Shown: positions 6,292 to 9,767 of the stretch, one piece after another
How positions within the stretch are numbered: the first letter of the stretch is position 1
How the letters are laid out: the number at the start of each line of letters is the position of its first letter
Assembly: GCA_015257445.1 (NCBI GenBank)
Contig: JABZKE010000013.1
Coordinates: forward strand, 1-9,767
Length of the DNA stretch: 9,767 bases
Source: Nanosynbacter sp.
Lineage (GTDB): Bacteria > Patescibacteriota > Saccharimonadia > Saccharimonadales > Saccharimonadaceae
Direction: 5' to 3'
The notes under the pieces: model-generated
Told to the model about the DNA's origin: nothing
The model's input: the letters and a program-made list of their open reading frames with translations, nothing else
The model's database searches: none
Program-made: the position numbers and the translations under genes

Positions 6292-7113
6292 ATGCTTAAT
6301 AATATTCAGCAAAATTTCAAGCGTTTCAAAATTCGTCATCTTCTGGCGTTGATTTTCTTGTTTGTGGTGGCCCTGCTGGCTGGTTTTATTAGTCAAGCCA
6401 ACCAGACTTTCATGAATGCCAATTTTGTGAAAAAATATTTTAGTGAAAATCCCACTTACTATGCGATCAAAGTCTCACAAACCAAATCTGCCATCATCGA
6501 TCGCTTTTATGGCACCAGCACTCAAGAATTTACTAACACTATGAATTCGGAGATTATTAATTTCGCTCAAAATCTTCCCGATAATCAGATCATGCCGGGC
6601 GAAGTGATGTATAATCTCCAGACTTTGCAAAACAATTTTCCAAAAATTCTCGGCCAGCTGATTTTGCCAGAGGAATATCAAAAATATCAGAACCTTATCA
6701 TCGATAATATTTATCAAATTCCAAGTAATATTGATCTCGAACAAACTTTGATGAATAATTTTTCTGCCAAGATTGATCACTTTCTCGCGGAATCCGGCCA
6801 GTCGATTAACCCTGCCGTATTAAATGCCACTACGCATTATATTGTGCAAGTTTACTTAGGTCAACTCACCATGCACGATACCATCCATGAGATAAAACAA
6901 AATTTTGCCATTACCAAGAAATACATGGATGTTCTCACTCTGATTATCTTGATTAGCCTCCTTGCCCTAATTGTGTTAAATTATTTTCTCTACGACCTAA
7001 TGGGGTGGCGCATTTTTATTTTTACTACCACACTAATTCTGTTTCTGGCTGGCTATCTCGCCTCTATGCCTATCTGTCAGCAAATGATTCAGCAGATATT
7101 TGTCATTAAGTAG
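6292..7113 (+). CDS. Unrecognised membrane protein, three predicted TM segments
   Basis: I do not recognise a family for this 273-aa protein. A basic N terminus (KRFKIRH, 10-16) precedes TM1 (about 16-35). A long polar region (36-211), rich in Asn, Gln and Ile, follows without cysteine. TM2 (about 213-235) and TM3 (about 239-260) come last, joined by a very short turn, and then a short tail ending QQIFVIK. The positive-inside rule puts the N terminus in the cytoplasm and the polar region outside the membrane, making this a signal-anchor protein with a surface domain of about 175 residues. The ATG at 6292 is preferred because an in-frame TGA lies upstream (6265-6267) and the next Met (residue 41) would remove TM1. 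It has its own promoter, apparently leaderless, and ends with TAG 14 nt before uvrD. A role in cell-envelope or surface interaction is possible but unsupported. Confidence 0.8.
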   Translation: MLNNIQQNFKRFKIRHLLALIFLFVVALLAGFISQANQTFMNANFVKKYFSENPTYYAIKVSQTKSAIIDRFYGTSTQEFTNTMNSEIINFAQNLPDNQIMPGEVMYNLQTLQNNFPKILGQLILPEEYQKYQNLIIDNIYQIPSNIDLEQTLMNNFSAKIDHFLAESGQSINPAVLNATTHYIVQVYLGQLTMHDTIHEIKQNFAITKKYMDVLTLIILISLLALIVLNYFLYDLMGWRIFIFTTTLILFLAGYLASMPICQQMIQQIFVIK

Positions 7114-7115
7114 CG

Positions 7116-7121
7116 TATAAT
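7116..7121 (+). promoter_or_regulatory. -10 box of uvrD; predicts a leaderless mRNA
   Basis: A perfect TATAAT lies in the 14-nt gap between genes, with only 6 nt before the ATG at 7128. A start point 7 nt after the box would be the A of the ATG itself. There is no SD anywhere in the gap and no TG extension or well-spaced -35. TTGTCA at 7100-7105 is only 10 nt away. Confidence 0.55.
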
Positions 7122-7127
7122 TAATCT

Positions 7128-9323
7128 ATGAATCTTTTTACCTCTGAGTTAAATCCCGCCCAAGCTGACGCTGTCGAAACTCTTTCTGGACCGCTCTTGA
7201 TTTTGGCTGGTGCCGGTTCTGGTAAAACTAAAACCCTCACGCATCGTATCGCCAATTTGATTACTCATGGGATTTTGCCCTCACAAATCCTCGCGGTAAC
7301 CTTTACTAATAAAGCAGCTAGGGAAATGCGAGAACGTCTTTTTCATCTCTTAAAGCAGGCCTCAAAAGAAATCGATCAATATCCTGAAAGTCTAAAATCT
7401 TTCTTCGCATCTGATCTTTTTTCGGCTACGGAAGTACCGCGTAATTTTATGCAATTTATGGGGACTTTTCACGGTATCTGCGTCAAAATTCTCCGCATGG
7501 AAGCTGAGAATCTCCACCTTGATCGTAATTTCCTGATTTATGACACCTCTGATCAAGAAGCCCTGATTAAGCGTGCGATTAAAAATCTCCGTTTTGAGGA
7601 TAAAAATCTCCGTCCGAAAACTATTCAAAGTACTATATCGAGCTCAAAAAATGCCGGTGTCATGCCGGAAGAATACGAGGCTTCCGCGAGCTACCCTCAA
7701 CAAAAGAATATTGCCAAAGTCTTCTTTGAATACGAAAAATTGAAGGCAGCCGCTTCCGCCCTTGATTTTGACGATTTACTTTTGAAGACCGTGGAACTTT
7801 TTGAGACCAATCCAGCCGTCCATCAAAAATGGCAGACCCGCTTCCGCCATATTTTGATTGACGAGTATCAGGATACCAACCATGTGCAATATCGTTTAAT
7901 TAAACTTCTCACTGGTCCTGAACAAAATATTTGCGTGGTCGGCGACGACTGGCAATCAATTTACTCTTGGCGTGGCGCAGATTTTCGTAATATTTTACAC
8001 TTTGAGGCCGATTTTCCCGGCGCCAAAGTCATCAAGCTCGAACAAAATTATCGCAGCACTGGTAATATTCTAAGGGCCGGTCAGCAAATCATTGAACATA
8101 ATAAAACTAGAAGCTCCAAGGAGTTATTTACCGAATCTGGGGATGGGGAAAAGGTCGAAATTCAGGCCCTCAATGACGAATCTGCGGAGGCCAGTTTTGT
8201 CGCACTTAAAATTATTAATCTCTTAGCCAACGCCAAAAATGAGGTAAGCAATTTCTCCGATTTTGCCGTGCTTTATCGTACCAACGCGCAGAGCTTCGCT
8301 CTGGAAAAAGCCCTGATTTCGCGCGACATTCCCTATAAGATTATCGGCGGCATTCGCTTCTATGATCGTAAGGAAATTAAAGACGTTTTAGCTATTCTAA
8401 GACTCGTGCTTAATCCACGCGATCGTGTTTCTTTCGAACGAGTGACGAAGAATATTATTTCTGGTATCGGTCCAGCCAGTCTAGAAAAAATCTATCTCGC
8501 ACTCGGCTTGGATGGAGCACTAACTGATTTGGCGGCTGATCAAGTTCTCACTGGTAAGGCCAAAAATAGTTTCTTGCGTCTGCAAAATTTCCTCAAAACT
8601 ATCGACCGTACCGCTAATCCTTCGGAGATTATCACCGAAGTGATTAATTATTTTGATTTTGCTAATCTCGTCGATGACGGCACGCCGGCCACTACCGAGC
8701 GCCAAGAAAACCTCGATGCTCTCGTCGGTAATACCAAAGATTTTGATACCCTTGAAGATTTTTTGGCCGATTCTGCTCTGATGTCTTCCTCGGATGAATC
8801 AACTCGTGACAATTCGGTCACGCTTATGACACTTCACGCGGCCAAAGGTCTTGAATTTCCGGTTGTTTTCATAGTCGGCATGGAGGAAGGTCTTTTCCCA
8901 AGTTCTATGAGTTTCGATGAGGATAGTATTGAAGAGGAACGTCGTTTGGCCTATGTCGGTGTGACTCGTGCTAAAAAGCGTCTCTTCCTCACTTTTACCG
9001 CTGTGAGGTTTCTACATGGTAAGTCTAATGTCAATACGCCGTCCCGTTTTCTTGCCGAGCTTGGCTATCAGCCGGATCTCTTCAACGAGTATGCCGACAA
9101 TAGTTTCGGTAATAGTTTCGGCAATAACTATGGCAATAATTTCGGTAATAAATTCAATCACAATCACGGCCGTAGCCGTAGTTTTGATGATGATTTTACT
9201 GATGATCCTTTTGATTCTTATTATAATTATTCTGATCATAAAAAGCCAAAATCTCAGTCCAGTAAAAAATTTGATCCCTTCTACGATGATATCTTCTATG
9301 ACGATGAGGGAATCGACTTTTAA
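7128..9323 (+). CDS. uvrD: UvrD/PcrA-type superfamily 1A DNA helicase
   Basis: This is an ATP-driven 3'-5' DNA helicase, probably acting in nucleotide excision or mismatch repair and replication-conflict removal. SF1A motifs run in order: Q motif LNPAQADAV (8-16), Walker A GAGSGKT (28-34, Lys33), Ia VTFTNKAAREM (57-67), GTFHG (112-116), II IDEYQDT (244-250), III VGDDWQSIYSWRGAD (271-285), IV QNYRST (306-311), V TLHAAKGLEFP (568-578) and VI RLAYVGVTRAKKR (606-618, Arg614 as arginine finger). The core ends near residue 650. The tail 655-731 is not helicase-like: tandem NSFG/NNYG/NNFG units (658-673), then Asp/Phe/Tyr-rich sequence broken by a Lys/Ser patch (705-714). It stands where PcrA usually carries an RNA-polymerase-binding domain. 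The start is fixed by an in-frame TAA at 7122-7124 and by the Q motif directly after it. UvrD rather than Rep or PcrA is a family-level call. Confidence 0.93.
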   Translation: MNLFTSELNPAQADAVETLSGPLLILAGAGSGKTKTLTHRIANLITHGILPSQILAVTFTNKAAREMRERLFHLLKQASKEIDQYPESLKSFFASDLFSATEVPRNFMQFMGTFHGICVKILRMEAENLHLDRNFLIYDTSDQEALIKRAIKNLRFEDKNLRPKTIQSTISSSKNAGVMPEEYEASASYPQQKNIAKVFFEYEKLKAAASALDFDDLLLKTVELFETNPAVHQKWQTRFRHILIDEYQDTNHVQYRLIKLLTGPEQNICVVGDDWQSIYSWRGADFRNILHFEADFPGAKVIKLEQNYRSTGNILRAGQQIIEHNKTRSSKELFTESGDGEKVEIQALNDESAEASFVALKIINLLANAKNEVSNFSDFAVLYRTNAQSFALEKALISRDIPYKIIGGIRFYDRKEIKDVLAILRLVLNPRDRVSFERVTKNIISGIGPASLEKIYLALGLDGALTDLAADQVLTGKAKNSFLRLQNFLKTIDRTANPSEIITEVINYFDFANLVDDGTPATTERQENLDALVGNTKDFDTLEDFLADSALMSSSDESTRDNSVTLMTLHAAKGLEFPVVFIVGMEEGLFPSSMSFDEDSIEEERRLAYVGVTRAKKRLFLTFTAVRFLHGKSNVNTPSRFLAELGYQPDLFNEYADNSFGNSFGNNYGNNFGNKFNHNHGRSRSFDDDFTDDPFDSYYNYSDHKKPKSQSSKKFDPFYDDIFYDDEGIDF
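9099..9158 (+). repeat. 12-bp tandem repeat inside uvrD coding the NxFG units
   Basis: About five in-frame 12-bp units based on AATAGTTTCGGT start at 9099, 9111, 9123, 9135 and 9147. They encode NSFG, NSFG, NNYG, NNFG and NKFN. The first two units differ by one base. Later ones drift mostly at the second codon, as expected for an expanded and decaying short repeat. Confidence 0.85.
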
Positions 9324-9357
9324 AAAAATAACCCTACCAAGGGTTATTTTTCTTTTT
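9324..9357. terminator. Bidirectional terminator between uvrD and rsmA
   Basis: An 11-bp perfect stem, AAAAATAACCC (9324-9334) with GGGTTATTTTT (9341-9351), closes a 6-nt loop. T-rich sequence continues to 9357 on the plus strand. The A-run at 9322-9328 gives a U-tract when read from the minus strand. It starts right at the uvrD stop, and the minus-strand rsmA stop is at 9362-9364, so one hairpin can end both convergent genes. Confidence 0.9.
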
Positions 9358-9361
9358 ACGA

Positions 9362-9767
9362 TTAATTTTCTTTAATCTTATTTAGTAACTTTTCGTATTC
9401 TAATAAATCTAAATTCGCTGGTCTTGCATCTAAATCAAGCCCAAGTTCTTCAAAAATCTTCACGATTTCTTCGCGGCTGCGTCCGGTAAAATGCGGTAAC
9501 ATCCCTTGTAGTTTTTTACGTGGGTTCGCGAAGCATTGCTTCACAAACTTCAAAACTTTTTCCGAAACTAAGGCTTCTTCGCGTGGATAAAAGATCACCG
9601 AAGCCGAGTCGACTTTTGGTGGTGGGGTAAAAAGTTTTCGTTCGACGAAAATGCCCCCTTCTACTTCCGCGTAATTTTGCACGAATAAAGTTAGGAATGA
9701 GTAGCGACCTTTTTCTTCGAGAATCCGATCTGCCACTTCCTTCTGCATCAGAAGTACGGTCTTCACC
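9362..9767 (-). CDS. rsmA: 16S rRNA dimethyladenosine transferase RsmA (KsgA), C-terminal part
   Basis: RsmA dimethylates two adjacent adenosines near the 3' end of 16S rRNA (A1518 and A1519 in E. coli) late in 30S assembly, using S-adenosylmethionine. Only about the last 134 residues are inside the window; the SAM-binding N-terminal half lies beyond position 9767. The visible part starts VLLMQKEVADRI, the usual segment after the catalytic NLPY region. It continues with FTPPPKVDSASVIF, the diagnostic FxPPPKVDSA motif, and NPRKKLQGML, the equivalent of the FxxRRKxL helix. It ends with the small helical domain and the ARPANLDLLEYEKL block typical of the family's C terminus. A GTG codon at the very edge (9764-9766) is an internal valine, not a start. 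The gene is convergent with uvrD, and its stop is TAA. Confidence 0.93.
   Translation of the reverse strand, partial: VKTVLLMQKEVADRILEEKGRYSFLTLFVQNYAEVEGGIFVERKLFTPPPKVDSASVIFYPREEALVSEKVLKFVKQCFANPRKKLQGMLPHFTGRSREEIVKIFEELGLDLDARPANLDLLEYEKLLNKIKEN

Noticed and set aside
7100..7105. TTGTCA as a -35 box for uvrD
   Set aside because: It is only 10 nt from the TATAAT, too close for a normal promoter.
7950..7953. Trp275 in helicase motif III (GDDWQ, where GDxDQ is common)
   Set aside because: This position varies among SF1 helicases, and the essential Gln and Arg of the motif are kept, so it is weak evidence for anything unusual.
51..9323. Recoding of UGA as glycine, as in Gracilibacteria and Absconditabacteria
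   Set aside because: Glycines are encoded by GGN in all motifs checked, and no gene contains an in-frame TGA.
9016..9375. A plus-strand frame of 119 codons with very Ile/Met-rich, hydrophobic translation over the uvrD 3' end
   Set aside because: It is the out-of-frame shadow of the Asp/Asn/Tyr-rich uvrD tail. It has no SD and runs through the terminator.
9764..9766. GTG at the window end as the start of a short minus-strand gene
   Set aside because: The encoded segment matches the middle of RsmA, so the codon is an internal valine of a gene cut by the window edge.
1..9767. Mobile element, CRISPR array, tRNA or rRNA gene
   Set aside because: No terminal repeats, transposase or integrase motifs, spaced direct repeats or cloverleaf-like segments were seen on either strand.

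Overview
The window looks like a compact bacterial chromosome segment made almost entirely of housekeeping genes. There is no sign of phage, transposon, CRISPR, tRNA or rRNA. The proteins are recognisable but divergent members of universal families, the intergenic gaps are short, and MurA carries an N-terminal helix-turn-helix. Together these suggest a reduced-genome lineage of the Patescibacteria/CPR type, with a Saccharibacteria-like organism as my best guess. That placement is inference from style, not a search result. The genes read with the standard code: none of the genes has an in-frame TGA, so UGA-to-Gly lineages such as Gracilibacteria are unlikely.

Layout. Positions 51-3603 hold a tight plus-strand run, murB-folD-gpmI, with gaps of 8 and 23 nt and a Shine-Dalgarno sequence (SD) before each gene. 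galU (3658-4503) follows with its own promoter and ends at a clear intrinsic terminator. A gene fusing an XRE-type HTH to MurA (4610-6157) has its own extended -10 promoter. A 134-nt gap then holds a small hairpin, a strong terminator and the promoter of an unrecognised three-TM protein (6292-7113). A UvrD/PcrA-type helicase (7128-9323) with an odd Asn/Gly/Phe-rich tail follows. It converges on the 3' part of rsmA (minus strand, cut by the window end) across a bidirectional terminator.

How the genes fit together. MurA and MurB are the first two committed steps of UDP-MurNAc synthesis. GpmI acts in lower glycolysis, one step before enolase makes PEP, the MurA co-substrate. FolD can make NADPH, the MurB reductant. 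GalU makes UDP-glucose for envelope glycans. UvrD and RsmA serve DNA repair and ribosome maturation.

The most interesting signals are regulatory and architectural. They are the HTH-MurA fusion, with a possible operator over its own promoter, and a series of perfect TATAAT boxes. Two of those boxes lie only 6-7 nt from the ATG of genes lacking a usable SD, which predicts leaderless mRNAs beside conventionally leadered, SD-bearing genes.
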